Below, in pieces: positions 1-9,754 of a stretch of DNA of 64,000 bases. Under the pieces are notes generated by a model. That model did not search any database. It was not told the DNA's origin and worked only from the letters and a program-made list of their open reading frames with translations. A program made the translations under genes and the position numbers. Source of the DNA: Roseivirga echinicomitans (GTDB lineage: Bacteria; Bacteroidota; Bacteroidia; Cytophagales; Cyclobacteriaceae); contig NZ_LRDB01000012.1 of NCBI RefSeq assembly GCF_001592935.1, forward strand, positions 62,001 to 126,000. The letters are read 5' to 3'. How positions within the stretch are numbered: the first letter of the stretch is position 1; every line of letters starts with the position of its first letter.

Positions 1-3000
1 TATGGCATCAATTTTTGTTAGACCACGGTAGTTCAAGGCCCAGCCTGGAATGGGAAGCCGAGGGAAGGCTGAGGTCTTGATTTCATCTGGGCTTTGGCCT
101 GAATAGGCCGCTAAAAATGCTGGAATCACAACGTCCTGCGAATTGACATCATAATTTCCTGTATCATTAGATTGATCTAATCTCGATTTTAAAATATTCC
201 TGTAGGTTTCAAAATTGGCAAATAGAGGTGAGTCATCATTGTTATTATCTTTTTCAAAAGATGTTTTGAACATATTGTAAGACACAATATAAGTACCTGT
301 TCGATTTGGATTGATGCTTAAGAACTCACCTGCTACATCATCACGCCTAAATATTTCCTGATAGTTTTCGGAATGTGTTTTTCTTCCTGTTAGCGTCACC
401 CTAAAATCGCCAAAAGGTTCTAATACCGTAGAGTAGTTGAAGCTCATGTTTTTATCTTGGGTGAATGGAGCGGTCAGGAATGTACTCTGAGCATATAGTC
501 CATCTCTAGCAAGTTGTGTACGAATGGCAGCGTCTTGGCTACCTACAATGAAGCCGAGACTTGGACTCGTCATCTCTTTATCTAGCCCAAAAAGGAAAAC
601 ATCAGGCATATAACCAGGCAAAACCGTTCCTTGGGCTACTGAGTAATCAAATGTGGCACTTCTCACCATCATTACTGCCCTGAGTAAGGCCTTGAGCGCG
701 GGCATCTGATCAATGGTCTTTTTTTGTTTGATTGAGTCGTTTGTTGCTAATCCAGTAGGGCGGGACCTGCTTCGGGTAGGGGAGTTGATTTTCTTTAACA
801 GCCCAATGTTGTTGTATATCTTCTGAAAATCAATCTTACCATTCAACTTGACAACGCGTGTGTTACCTGCGTAATTGCCTAAAGTATCGGCTTGACCAAT
901 GGCGCCAGCTTTCCAATTGTAAGTGGAAGCATAACTTAGGGTAGAGTTTAGCCAGTTCGTGACTGGAATTTTCTCAAAGGGTAGGGTATAGCTTGAATTG
1001 ATGGTGTGCGTGTAATTCTTTATTCTTCCAAAGTTTTTGAAGTTGGTCCAAACGGAGTCCTTTTTTATGTCTGTATTAATATCACCCTCTGGTTCATCAA
1101 TAATGGCATTTACGTTGGCAAAGTAATCCAATGTTAAAGCTTTAGTCAGGTTCCAGTTTACGGCATAACTTCTATCAAAAGTGAATGATTTTTCAAAATA
1201 TGGGTCTATTCCGTCCGTGTTGAGGTCGGAGTTTCTTAACTGGGTTTTGAGGAAGCTTCGGTTTACATTTCCATTGACGGTAATAGAGTTTGGTACCACA
1301 TTGAAATTGACATCTTTAATAACTTGAAGCCATTTGGAACTCAAGAACCCTATGTTTTTAAACGGTTCAATAAACCACTCTTTAGGTTGATAACTGTAAG
1401 TGACAGCTCCCCGGTAGTTTTTGTAATCATAAGAAGCGGTGTTGATATTGCTCCTAGTTATTTCATTGTAGGCGTAAGTGAAACTCAAGTTTTCTATATC
1501 ATAAATGCGCTTTGGTGCATCTGCGTCTACTCTTCTTTTTCGGACATTAGAGAAGTTGAAACTCCTTCGTTTAGATTGATCCACCACCTTGTCATAGTAG
1601 GTGTCTCGTTCTTCCTTAGACTCAAAAGAGTTAAGCACATCTTCAAGAGGCAAATCAGGGTCGAGAGGGTCGTATTGTGGTACGGCCCGTGAATTCTCTA
1701 AACTGAGATAGGCAGGAAGCTCAATTCCCCAATTTTCTGGAAAGAACTTGCCTAGTTTAAGACTAGTAGAGATATCATACTGCGTAGTGTTTTCTCTACT
1801 TCTTTCAGAAATTTTATCTGCGATTCCGCCAAAGCCAATAGATGAATGTCTTACTGATGCTGAGACGTTCCCGAAATCGGCCAACTGAGCATCGAACCTT
1901 GCATTAGCTGCGATTCCTGATTTTGAGTCAAAATCTGTTACCCGAAGTTCGTTGGCCCAAATACAGAAACTCTTTGGTTCCAAATCTGGTGAACTTGGGT
2001 TTCTGACCCCAATCATTAGGGTTTGAACAGAACTTAAATCTGGTCGGCCAACTACTGTAATGTTATAGCGATCTACCATTTCGGTATAGGGCAAACTTAG
2101 GTTGGCATTGCTGGCATTTCGTCTTGACTTCACTTCGTATAGGCTACTGAAGGCTAAGTCGATTTCATTTTCTTCTGGCCAAATATCGAGTGGAGAGAGC
2201 ATTCCTGAAGGTGTCATCGTCAAAGGCACTTCGATTTCATAGTAGTTTTCAGTAAAGTCAGTGCCTAGTCTTAGGAAGGCGGTAACTTCTCCTGGCGCAA
2301 GGTTGTCTTGGCTATCTGCATGAAGGAACATTTTGATTCGTCCGTAGTTCACCATGTCTTGACTGACGTTTTTGAATACGGCTCTCGCATCCTTATCTCT
2401 CAAGTCTTCCACGCAAAGCTGTAATGACTGCTCATTACGTCTTCTTTCTACGGCAGAGGTATTATCTCTATCGCGCTCTATACCAGGAGGCAACACATAA
2501 GGAGGTCTGCCCTGACTGCCTTGGCTGTTTTCTTCAATTCCAACTACAGAAACCGTGAAGTTAGGGTCTGATGGTTCTGGAATTTCATTCAAACCTTTTT
2601 CGAATAGGCTTTCTTGGAATGTTCTCCACTGGCTTCCTACCAATCTGAAATTCACGAACCTAAGGACCACAGGTTCTTCAAAATCCGTAAAATAAGTTCG
2701 CATATAGCGAATAGACTTAAATCCATTGATATTTCCTTGGACATAGTCTGGTTTCCTTACAGGGATCCTGAAAAGATACCAATTTACAACATCTCCATTG
2801 TCTCCAACAGCATTCGAAACCTTGTCGACAATATTGTTTTTGCCCACTTCCAGTTGGCCAGGTTTTAAGTTTAGCTCATACCCATAATATTCTTCAAGGT
2901 CGTTTAGGGTATTGTCTCTATTCAAATCCTCGTTATCGGGTAAATTGGTGGATGATGGGGTGTAAAGTTGGCTTCCGTTGTTTACGGGGCTGTTACCTTC

Positions 3001-6000
3001 AAGCCCGTTGAAATTTTTATATCGTTCCAGCACTTTGGCATCTCTTACGTCCAATTCGTCTCCCAAGTAATATTGAAAATTATCGGCCGAGGGATCGGCT
3101 TCAATTTGCTGTTTGACGTTTCCATTGACATTCAGCGAACTCAGATAATTAGCGAAAAAATCAAGTTCATCTGAAGATTTTAATCCGTCAAGCCCTACGT
3201 CTTGGTTGGCCCTAGCGTCCCCTGAGTTATCAAAGGCGGGGTTCAAATAAGGCTGGCGTGTTACTCGGCCCCATTCATTTTCCACCACGTTTTCAATGCT
3301 TGGGTCTCCATTGGCTGGAAGTCCTTGCTCAAAAGCGTGTCGCTCATCTTTCATCAAATCCTCAGAAATACTACCGAGGTTCAGAATGAACTTACCACCC
3401 GTTGTATTTGCCTTAGGAGCATTTATCCCGTCATCAATAAGTCCTCTTGGGTTACCTGGCGTACCATTCGTTGAATTAATAAAAGGATCCATCATCCAGA
3501 ATTCGATGTACTCAATGTTGGTTTTATCAAAATCTACTTCATTAGAAATGGCACGGGTAATGGCACCAAAATTCGACTTCGGGTCAGGTAGAAAACCTTC
3601 TGAGGTTAAGTTTGGGTTATAGTTGTAAATACCTCTTTCCGATGGGTAGTAGGCCAGATCGAAAGAAGGTTCATTCACAATAATTTGTTGGGCATCTCTT
3701 TTAATTACCTCATTCTGACCAACAGAACGTACATAATGGTTCTCTAAATCTATTGCGGTAATGTTCTCTGGTCTCGATCTCCCTGTGTTCCTGTAGATCA
3801 CATTGTCAATGGTGTACCAAGCCACTTTGGCCCTTTTATAGTTGGCGCCAAGTCGATCGGCCGTTTCATTGCTTTTGTCGAACCTGTTGTCATCTGTTTT
3901 AGGAGTGGCTCCGAATTTCCAACTTGTCGGGTTATTTAAACTGAATGGTGTGACAGTGGATTCAAAATCGTCAATATAAGAAGTACCCACTCCGTCCACT
4001 TTGTTGGAAGTGCCTGGGATAAGCTGCGCCATTTCACCACTAAAGGTAATGGTAGAAGGGGCTTTGGTGTCAATAAAGGGTAACGCATCCACCATTCGGG
4101 TAAGAAAACGAGATTCATCACTATAGTTCACGTCAAGTCCCCAAACAGTGTTGTTTACAGGCTCATTACCAATGCCTACTCTGGTCATTTGCGGACGCTC
4201 ATTTAGGTTGAGGAAGGTAAATCCAAAGTTGGTTTTTGGATTGAGTACATAGTCCAAGCGTGTACCTACCAATGTGCGCGACTGAAAATTAAACAGGTCG
4301 GCTTTTTCATAATTCACTCTAATTTTCTTTCCTGAATTTAAAATGGAAGGATTAATAATATTCACTTTCCCCAATGAGTAATCTACAGTAAAGTCAGTGT
4401 TTTCTTGCAATGGCGTGTTCCCAGCGGATACCTGCACACTACCGGGTGCTATTTGGAAAGCATTGAGATTGATTTCGTTTGAGGAGCCCGATTGTAGACT
4501 TCCTTTGATGTAAAATTTATTGAGTCGAGAGACCAATTCAGCATCTGCTTTTGTCGTGCGATAAAGGGTGTCATAGACATATTTATCTACCAAAAATTGC
4601 TCCCCTGCTGCGAACTTACTCTCTAATGTTCGTCCAAAAGGCTCCAGTACCGGGAATAGCATATAGCCACGATCCGTGTTGATTGTAATGTTTTCGACAA
4701 AATCAAAATTGGCATCTGGCTGAGGGTCTCCACTTTGATTGAGTTTGTCCAACCCAAATGTTCTGATGAGTGGAACATCTTTGGTGTTCGCCCCTTCATG
4801 AAGACTAGGGTTGTCAATTCCCGTTTTGTCGTCACGGTAAATTACCCTGAGTTGAAAAGCTTCCTTGCTAATATTAGAAGCATTGAGGTTATAGATATTT
4901 TTCATCATCAGATCCCATGTGGGTACTCGGGTATTGATTTTACTTGGACGAAGTAGCTTCAGAAAGATGGCTTCGCTTTCTGGTCTGTTTTGGTAGTCTT
5001 CCGTCAGTTCTCCAACTTTATACCTTCTCCCTTGGTAATTATATTCGTAAGAAACGGCCAATACTTCATCACTTTGTAATTGCCTGCTCAATGAAATAAA
5101 GCCTAGCTGACTGTTAAAGTAGTATTCAGATGGATCAAGTTTTCTTGCACCTGTCACCCTTTCAAAATCCAGCGCTTTCTCAAGTCCTTTTTCATTTTCT
5201 AACACAGAACTCAGTTGGTCGGCTTGACGCAAACGAGGGTCGGTTACTAAGTTTTGGTACAAGCCGTTGGCCGCGTTGGTAGTAGGAGAGTTTGGGGTGC
5301 CATTTCCAACAAATGCATTATTTTCTCTATAGACCCTGTCACCTTCCCCCAAATCCATGAAAGCAGCAAAATTTCTAAGTGTCTGTGTATTGTTGGTTCG
5401 GTTGAGTACATAAACTTCAACCCTTGTTACTTGCAGGCCAGAGATTACCGAAGGAATACTTCGCAGCCAGTTTTCATAATTATCTCTAAAGAACTGACCT
5501 AAGAAGAAGTGTCTGTTTTCATCATAGTCTGAAGCCCTGATTTCAAATTCATTTCTTTGAATTCCTCCTTCAATTTCGATAGACTGAGATTGGCCACGCT
5601 GTGTGGCTGCCAAAGTTGTGACATATAACCGTCCAAATTGTAATTGGGTTTTAAAGCCAAAAAGGTTTTGAGCGCCACTGATCAGACTGTTGGCTACTGG
5701 TAAACTCACATCACCTAGCTCAATGGTTTTGATAATATCAGATTCTAACCCCGCGAACTCTACTTTTAGCTGATTTTCAAAATCGAAGGAGTTACTGTTA
5801 TCAAAGTTAGCTCCGATTTTTAGCTTGGAACCGATTGTTCCTTGCAAGCTCATTTCAATATTCTGGTCAAATTCGAACCCACCCGTTCGCTGTTGTCTGA
5901 TGGGGATTGCCGGGTTATCTACTCTTTGGAACTGCCCGCCAAAATCTAACTGCACAAAGCCACTGGTTTGAATATTGATTTCGTCCCCGCCAAACAGCCG

Positions 6001-6471
6001 ATCAAAAAACGGACTTAAGGCAATAGGAGGGATGAGTTGTCCTCGGTTGCTTACTGCGCTTTCTCCATCCTGTGCCTTTGCTTTTTCGGCCAGAAATTCT
6101 CTTGTCCCCTGTTCTTCTCTTTCTTGTAGCGCAACATTAAATGGAATGAGTGTAGGAGGACCTAAGAACTGACTGCCAAATTTTTCACTATACATTAAAG
6201 ATTTACTTGTATCTAATTTGTATTCTCGATTGTAAAAATCGAGGTTGTTAAAAAATAGTGGCGATTTTAATCTCCTCTTAGTGAGTGGATCACCAACTCG
6301 GAACCTTAATCCAAAGTTAGGGTATGATATTTTTTGGTATTGAGTGGTGTCTGAGCTAATTCTAGTTGTATCCTGAGTTTGCTGTTCATAGGCATAGGTT
6401 TGAGTAGCGCCACCTAAAAAGGGGACCCCAATAACGATCAAGAGTAATATTTTGATGGTTTGGTTGATCAA
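1..6471 (-). CDS. sprA: T9SS outer-membrane translocon SprA (3' end outside window)
   Basis: The reverse frame stays open for 2157 codons from a TTG at 6471 to the window edge, so the C-terminus is missing; SprA proteins are usually about 2300-2400 residues, so roughly 200 are cut off. The start is TTG, preceded by a purine-rich AGGAAG, and is followed by a hydrophobic signal segment (ILLLIVIGVPFLGG). Downstream are long beta-rich, Asn/Asp/Tyr-rich stretches typical of the family, including FGGDEINIQTSGFVQLDFGG about 150 residues in. SprA (Sov in Porphyromonas) is known as the very large beta-barrel pore of the type IX secretion system, exporting cargo and gliding adhesins across the outer membrane. 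It lies 13 bases after ruvA. I recognised the family from the translated sequence; no T9SS partner gene is in view. Confidence 0.93.
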   Translation of the reverse strand, partial: MINQTIKILLLIVIGVPFLGGATQTYAYEQQTQDTTRISSDTTQYQKISYPNFGLRFRVGDPLTKRRLKSPLFFNNLDFYNREYKLDTSKSLMYSEKFGSQFLGPPTLIPFNVALQEREEQGTREFLAEKAKAQDGESAVSNRGQLIPPIALSPFFDRLFGGDEINIQTSGFVQLDFGGQFQRVDNPAIPIRQQRTGGFEFDQNIEMSLQGTIGSKLKIGANFDNSNSFDFENQLKVEFAGLESDIIKTIELGDVSLPVANSLISGAQNLFGFKTQLQFGRLYVTTLAATQRGQSQSIEIEGGIQRNEFEIRASDYDENRHFFLGQFFRDNYENWLRSIPSVISGLQVTRVEVYVLNRTNNTQTLRNFAAFMDLGEGDRVYRENNAFVGNGTPNSPTTNAANGLYQNLVTDPRLRQADQLSSVLENEKGLEKALDFERVTGARKLDPSEYYFNSQLGFISLSRQLQSDEVLAVSYEYNYQGRRYKVGELTEDYQNRPESEAIFLKLLRPSKINTRVPTWDLMMKNIYNLNASNISKEAFQLRVIYRDDKTGIDNPSLHEGANTKDVPLIRTFGLDKLNQSGDPQPDANFDFVENITINTDRGYMLFPVLEPFGRTLESKFAAGEQFLVDKYVYDTLYRTTKADAELVSRLNKFYIKGSLQSGSSNEINLNAFQIAPGSVQVSAGNTPLQENTDFTVDYSLGKVNIINPSILNSGKKIRVNYEKADLFNFQSRTLVGTRLDYVLNPKTNFGFTFLNLNERPQMTRVGIGNEPVNNTVWGLDVNYSDESRFLTRMVDALPFIDTKAPSTITFSGEMAQLIPGTSNKVDGVGTSYIDDFESTVTPFSLNNPTSWKFGATPKTDDNRFDKSNETADRLGANYKRAKVAWYTIDNVIYRNTGRSRPENITAIDLENHYVRSVGQNEVIKRDAQQIIVNEPSFDLAYYPSERGIYNYNPNLTSEGFLPDPKSNFGAITRAISNEVDFDKTNIEYIEFWMMDPFINSTNGTPGNPRGLIDDGINAPKANTTGGKFILNLGSISEDLMKDERHAFEQGLPANGDPSIENVVENEWGRVTRQPYLNPAFDNSGDARANQDVGLDGLKSSDELDFFANYLSSLNVNGNVKQQIEADPSADNFQYYLGDELDVRDAKVLERYKNFNGLEGNSPVNNGSQLYTPSSTNLPDNEDLNRDNTLNDLEEYYGYELNLKPGQLEVGKNNIVDKVSNAVGDNGDVVNWYLFRIPVRKPDYVQGNINGFKSIRYMRTYFTDFEEPVVLRFVNFRLVGSQWRTFQESLFEKGLNEIPEPSDPNFTVSVVGIEENSQGSQGRPPYVLPPGIERDRDNTSAVERRRNEQSLQLCVEDLRDKDARAVFKNVSQDMVNYGRIKMFLHADSQDNLAPGEVTAFLRLGTDFTENYYEIEVPLTMTPSGMLSPLDIWPEENEIDLAFSSLYEVKSRRNASNANLSLPYTEMVDRYNITVVGRPDLSSVQTLMIGVRNPSSPDLEPKSFCIWANELRVTDFDSKSGIAANARFDAQLADFGNVSASVRHSSIGFGGIADKISERSRENTTQYDISTSLKLGKFFPENWGIELPAYLSLENSRAVPQYDPLDPDLPLEDVLNSFESKEERDTYYDKVVDQSKRRSFNFSNVRKRRVDADAPKRIYDIENLSFTYAYNEITRSNINTASYDYKNYRGAVTYSYQPKEWFIEPFKNIGFLSSKWLQVIKDVNFNVVPNSITVNGNVNRSFLKTQLRNSDLNTDGIDPYFEKSFTFDRSYAVNWNLTKALTLDYFANVNAIIDEPEGDINTDIKKDSVWTNFKNFGRIKNYTHTINSSYTLPFEKIPVTNWLNSTLSYASTYNWKAGAIGQADTLGNYAGNTRVVKLNGKIDFQKIYNNIGLLKKINSPTRSRSRPTGLATNDSIKQKKTIDQMPALKALLRAVMMVRSATFDYSVAQGTVLPGYMPDVFLFGLDKEMTSPSLGFIVGSQDAAIRTQLARDGLYAQSTFLTAPFTQDKNMSFNYSTVLEPFGDFRVTLTGRKTHSENYQEIFRRDDVAGEFLSINPNRTGTYIVSYNMFKTSFEKDNNNDDSPLFANFETYRNILKSRLDQSNDTGNYDVNSQDVVIPAFLAAYSGQSPDEIKTSAFPRLPIPGWALNYRGLTKIDAI

Positions 6472-6484
6472 GTCTTCCTAAAAA

Positions 6485-7078
6485 TCAGGCAGCTTTCAGT
6501 GCCAATTTGATCAATTCTTCAAGTGAAATTTGGCCTTCGGAATTTTTCAAAATTTTGTCAATACTTTTTTGTGCAGCCACCTTGTTGATGCCTAGAGTTA
6601 CTAACGCAGCCAAAGCTTCATTTCTTATAGTATTAATGGAGGAAGAAGTAATATTTCCGCCACTCATATCGGTCGACTCTTTTCCGACTTTATCTTTAAG
6701 TTCTAAAATGACCCGTTGAGCCGTTTTTGCACCTACACCCTTCACACTTTGAATAGTGACCACATTCTCAGTGGCAATGGCATTCACGATTTCAGTTGGG
6801 CTTAATGATGATAGAAACATGAGGCCTATGGATGGGCCAATACCTGAAATGGAAATCAATTGAGTGAATAGTTTTTTTTCAGCCTCATCGGCAAAGCCGT
6901 AAAGCACTTGAATATCTTCTTTTACATGGAAATAAGTAAAGAGTTTGCACTGTTCTTCATCCTTAATGTGGGAGTAGGTATTCAGTGATATTCTAATCTC
7001 ATAGCCAACTCCTTGAATATCAATGATTACAAAAGTTGGGTCCTTATAGGCAAGCTTACCTTTTATATATGCAAACAT
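6485..7078 (-). CDS. ruvA: Holliday junction branch migration protein RuvA
   Basis: This 197-residue protein starts at the ATG giving MFAYIKGKLAYK, the canonical RuvA N-terminus (OB-fold domain I). An in-frame upstream start at 7150 would add 24 residues absent from the family and was rejected. The central helix-hairpin-helix pair is visible (LISISGIGPSIGLMFLSSL and VKGVGAKTAQRVILELKD). The C-terminal ~45 residues (ALAALVTLGINKVAAQKSI...) form the RuvB-contacting domain III. RuvA tetramers bind four-way junctions and load the RuvB motor. The gene sits immediately upstream of sprA, a pairing common in Bacteroidota. No ruvB is present in the window, as is usual when ruvA and ruvB are unlinked. 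Confidence 0.95.
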   Translation of the reverse strand: MFAYIKGKLAYKDPTFVIIDIQGVGYEIRISLNTYSHIKDEEQCKLFTYFHVKEDIQVLYGFADEAEKKLFTQLISISGIGPSIGLMFLSSLSPTEIVNAIATENVVTIQSVKGVGAKTAQRVILELKDKVGKESTDMSGGNITSSSINTIRNEALAALVTLGINKVAAQKSIDKILKNSEGQISLEELIKLALKAA

Positions 7079-7185
7079 AGATTCTGATTGTACTTGAGTA
7101 TAAAAAAAGGCAAGTTGAACCTGCCTTCGCTTAAATTTAAGAATATTCAAGTAAAATCAATGTCGACAATCCTAAAATAGCCGAT

Positions 7186-8289
7186 TTAAGCTGGATTATC
7201 TATCGCTCTGAATGTGGTCAATATCGATTCCATTTGGCGAATCAGTTCACGGTGCTCTTCGTTTGGATGGATGATAAAACCCTCGATGTAATACAGTCTG
7301 TTCGTCTTCTCGTCCACAAAAGTGTAACTGATAAAAGTACCTCCAACAGAATAATTATTTGTTTTCCATGCACCACGCATCTCAACAGTGTATTTTCCAT
7401 CGAAAGTAATGTCTCTGAAAACCGGTCTCATGAATTCCGTTTCGGTAATCATGAAGGATTCTTTGTTATCAGGATCTCCATAGATGTACTTCTTTCCAAC
7501 TTCGTTTCGGAGTTTTATGACGTTTTCATGGGTGAATTCATCCTGAGATTTGTAGTCTTTAAAATAGACGAAAATATTTTTACTTGGCCCTCTGGAAGGT
7601 AAATAACGCGACCACATAAAGTCATCAGCGGTTGTGGCTAATTCAAAACCAACAGGGATTTTAATGTAATAATTAAATTTGTTTTTAATTTGATCAGAAA
7701 TGGCCCTTGAATCAATTGAAGCACGAATGTCAGTGGCCAATCTTTCTCTTTCGGCCATATTGAAATAATTCCTGATAATTTCTCCTTTTTCTTTCAAATG
7801 ATTGATCAAGTCCTGATCAGTCTTACCGAAAAGGTTAAGTACTTTTTGTCCCTTGGCATACTGGTTGTCGGATGTATTCATGAACAATTCTGGTTCATTC
7901 GCAATACGCTCTTTGAAACTATCGGGAAGAATGCCTTTGAGGTATTTGTCCGCAGGGGTGGTGCCATCTAAGGTGGTTATATACACCACATTTCTAGAGA
8001 GCTGAAAAATTCTATTGTACTGAAAGGGCTCAATTACACGCGTAGTGAATGACGGCTCATTTCTGTTTAAACCTGGTACAGGGGCATGAAAAACTTCTTG
8101 TAAGGCTTCTCCGAGTGGGCCTTCCCACTTCTCTTTGTTCATCACAATCACCAATTCCCCAGCTTGCCCTGTAGCATCAGGTAAAAGGTTGGGGTTCATT
8201 TTCTTTGATTCCTTGTCTTCTTGATCTGATTTGCTACCGCAACTCGATATAGAAAGGAGAATCAGTGCTAGAAATAAGAGCTTTTTCAT
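7186..8289 (-). CDS. DUF4837 family lipoprotein
   Basis: This 367-residue protein has a type II signal peptide with lipobox ISSC (Cys17). The body contains GQAGELVIVMNKEKWEGPLG and a following FHAPVPGLNRNEPSF segment, which I recognise as the DUF4837 family of Bacteroidota. The rest is mixed alpha/beta with a final segment on the theme of membrane-associated periplasmic proteins; no catalytic motif is evident. The function is unknown. It lies between the LysM transglycosylase and ruvA/sprA in a conserved neighbourhood, so an envelope role is plausible but only inferred. Confidence 0.82.
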   Translation of the reverse strand: MKKLLFLALILLSISSCGSKSDQEDKESKKMNPNLLPDATGQAGELVIVMNKEKWEGPLGEALQEVFHAPVPGLNRNEPSFTTRVIEPFQYNRIFQLSRNVVYITTLDGTTPADKYLKGILPDSFKERIANEPELFMNTSDNQYAKGQKVLNLFGKTDQDLINHLKEKGEIIRNYFNMAERERLATDIRASIDSRAISDQIKNKFNYYIKIPVGFELATTADDFMWSRYLPSRGPSKNIFVYFKDYKSQDEFTHENVIKLRNEVGKKYIYGDPDNKESFMITETEFMRPVFRDITFDGKYTVEMRGAWKTNNYSVGGTFISYTFVDEKTNRLYYIEGFIIHPNEEHRELIRQMESILTTFRAIDNPA

Positions 8290-8378
8290 AAACTATTAGT
8301 TTAGTTGTTTGTGTCAAGAAAGGTAATATGAAATGGATTTGCAAACAATATCTACTAAATATTTAGTTGTTAATTCAC

Positions 8379-9740
8379 TTAGCCTATTTTCAGCTTCATT
8401 CCAGGTTTTAGGCTGCTAGTGTTTAGATCATTTAACTCTTTAATCCGCTCAATTGTTAAGCCTTCATACATTCTTGATATATCCCACAATGTATCTCCTG
8501 GCTCAACCGTATACTCCTTCGAGCTAGGGATGGGCTGATTCAATACTCTTTTTGAAGAGATTACTGTGTTGTCTGAAAGAAAATCTGGACCTGTGTAGAT
8601 GTCCAGTCTTTGGCCCACTTTGATCATTGACCCCCTAATATTGTTCCACGCCCTGAGGTCTTCAATCCGAACTTGGTGTTTTCTGGCAATCGTACCCAAT
8701 ACATCACCACTCGATACTCTGTAGCTCACTTTTTCTTTACCAAAAGTACTACCTGGCATATTTGAAGCCATTTTTTCGAATTCCTTTCGCCCTTCTTCAG
8801 CCTTTACTAAGATGTTTTCACGATTGGTTTCGTATAAAGCCATTCCATCTCTAGGGATTTTTAGTTTAAAGCCTTTCGCATTGGCGGGAAGGGCTCCTTT
8901 CTTGATGGCTGGATTTAGTTTTTCTAAGGTATTCAAATCCATTCCGCTTTCTTCTGCGAAGGCCTTCAAATATACGAATTGGGTTACTTCAACTTCTTCA
9001 AAGTCAATAGGGTATAGCATGTCGTCAACAAATAAATTATGTTCATCTGCATATTCCATGGCATATAGGATGGCTGCAAACTGTGGTACATACGATCTTG
9101 TTTCTCTTGGTAAGTATTTATAAACTTCCCAAAAATCGTCTTTGTTAGATCGCCTCATGGCCCTTTGCACATTACCGATACCACTGTTGTATGCCGCTAA
9201 GGTCATTTTCCAATCTCCTAAAATGCCATATAACCATTTGATATACTGACAGGCGGCCTCGGTTGATTTTTCTGGGTCCATTCGCTCATCAATGTACCAG
9301 TCAATCTGTAATCCTTGCTGTTTTGCTGTAGGGGACATAAACTGCCATAAGCCAACAGCCTTAGGGCCAGAAGTAGCTACAGGGTTTAGGCCTGATTCAA
9401 TGATTGGCAGGTACTTTAGCTCTTCTGGGAGGTCGTATTTTTTAAGGTACTTTTCGAAAATGGGGAAGTAGATTTCTCTGCGTCTAAGCATTTCACGCGT
9501 GTACTCTCTGTTTCTCACCGTAAAGTAATTAATAAAGGCCTTGACCTGATCATTGAAAGAAATGTCGATTTCAAGGTCTAGGTTGTCATAACGGCTTTGT
9601 AATTCTTCATAAGAAAAATCAGGAGCGTAGTCATAGCTAGGCTTAAATTCTTTGGGTATGGTATCGTTGGTTGCATGGCTCTTTTGCACAAAGGCAAATG
9701 AGGTGATCAGCAGTAATAATGCCCAGTATATTCGCTTCAT
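8379..9740 (-). CDS. Membrane-bound lytic transglycosylase with LysM repeats (MltD-like)
   Basis: I chose the ATG at 9740 because it puts the signal peptide (MKRIYWALLLLITSFAF) at the N-terminus. A TTG at 9758 overlaps the gatA stop (TTGA) and would add six residues. Around residues 100-230 lies a lysozyme-like SLT domain with the catalytic-Glu motif ESGLNPVATSGPKAVGLWQF and the AAYNSGIGNV motif. Two LysM modules follow: one near YRVSSGDVLGTIARKHQVRIEDLRAWN, shown here only in part (SSGDVLGTIA), and one at the C-terminus (TVEPGDTLWDISRMYEGLT). Such enzymes cleave the MurNAc-GlcNAc bond of peptidoglycan with 1,6-anhydro ring formation. It is translationally close to gatA. Confidence 0.9.
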   Translation of the reverse strand: MKRIYWALLLLITSFAFVQKSHATNDTIPKEFKPSYDYAPDFSYEELQSRYDNLDLEIDISFNDQVKAFINYFTVRNREYTREMLRRREIYFPIFEKYLKKYDLPEELKYLPIIESGLNPVATSGPKAVGLWQFMSPTAKQQGLQIDWYIDERMDPEKSTEAACQYIKWLYGILGDWKMTLAAYNSGIGNVQRAMRRSNKDDFWEVYKYLPRETRSYVPQFAAILYAMEYADEHNLFVDDMLYPIDFEEVEVTQFVYLKAFAEESGMDLNTLEKLNPAIKKGALPANAKGFKLKIPRDGMALYETNRENILVKAEEGRKEFEKMASNMPGSTFGKEKVSYRVSSGDVLGTIARKHQVRIEDLRAWNNIRGSMIKVGQRLDIYTGPDFLSDNTVISSKRVLNQPIPSSKEYTVEPGDTLWDISRMYEGLTIERIKELNDLNTSSLKPGMKLKIG

Positions 9741-9754
9741 TGTATAGCGTCTGT

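Noticed and set aside
1324-4956. Several 60-122 codon plus-strand frames within sprA
   Set aside because: They lie opposite the long open sprA frame, whose translation is coherent throughout, so they are antisense shadows.
7079-7150. 24-residue N-terminal extension of RuvA
   Set aside because: The family begins at MFAYIKGKLAYK; the extension has no homologous counterpart that I know of and occupies the intergenic region.
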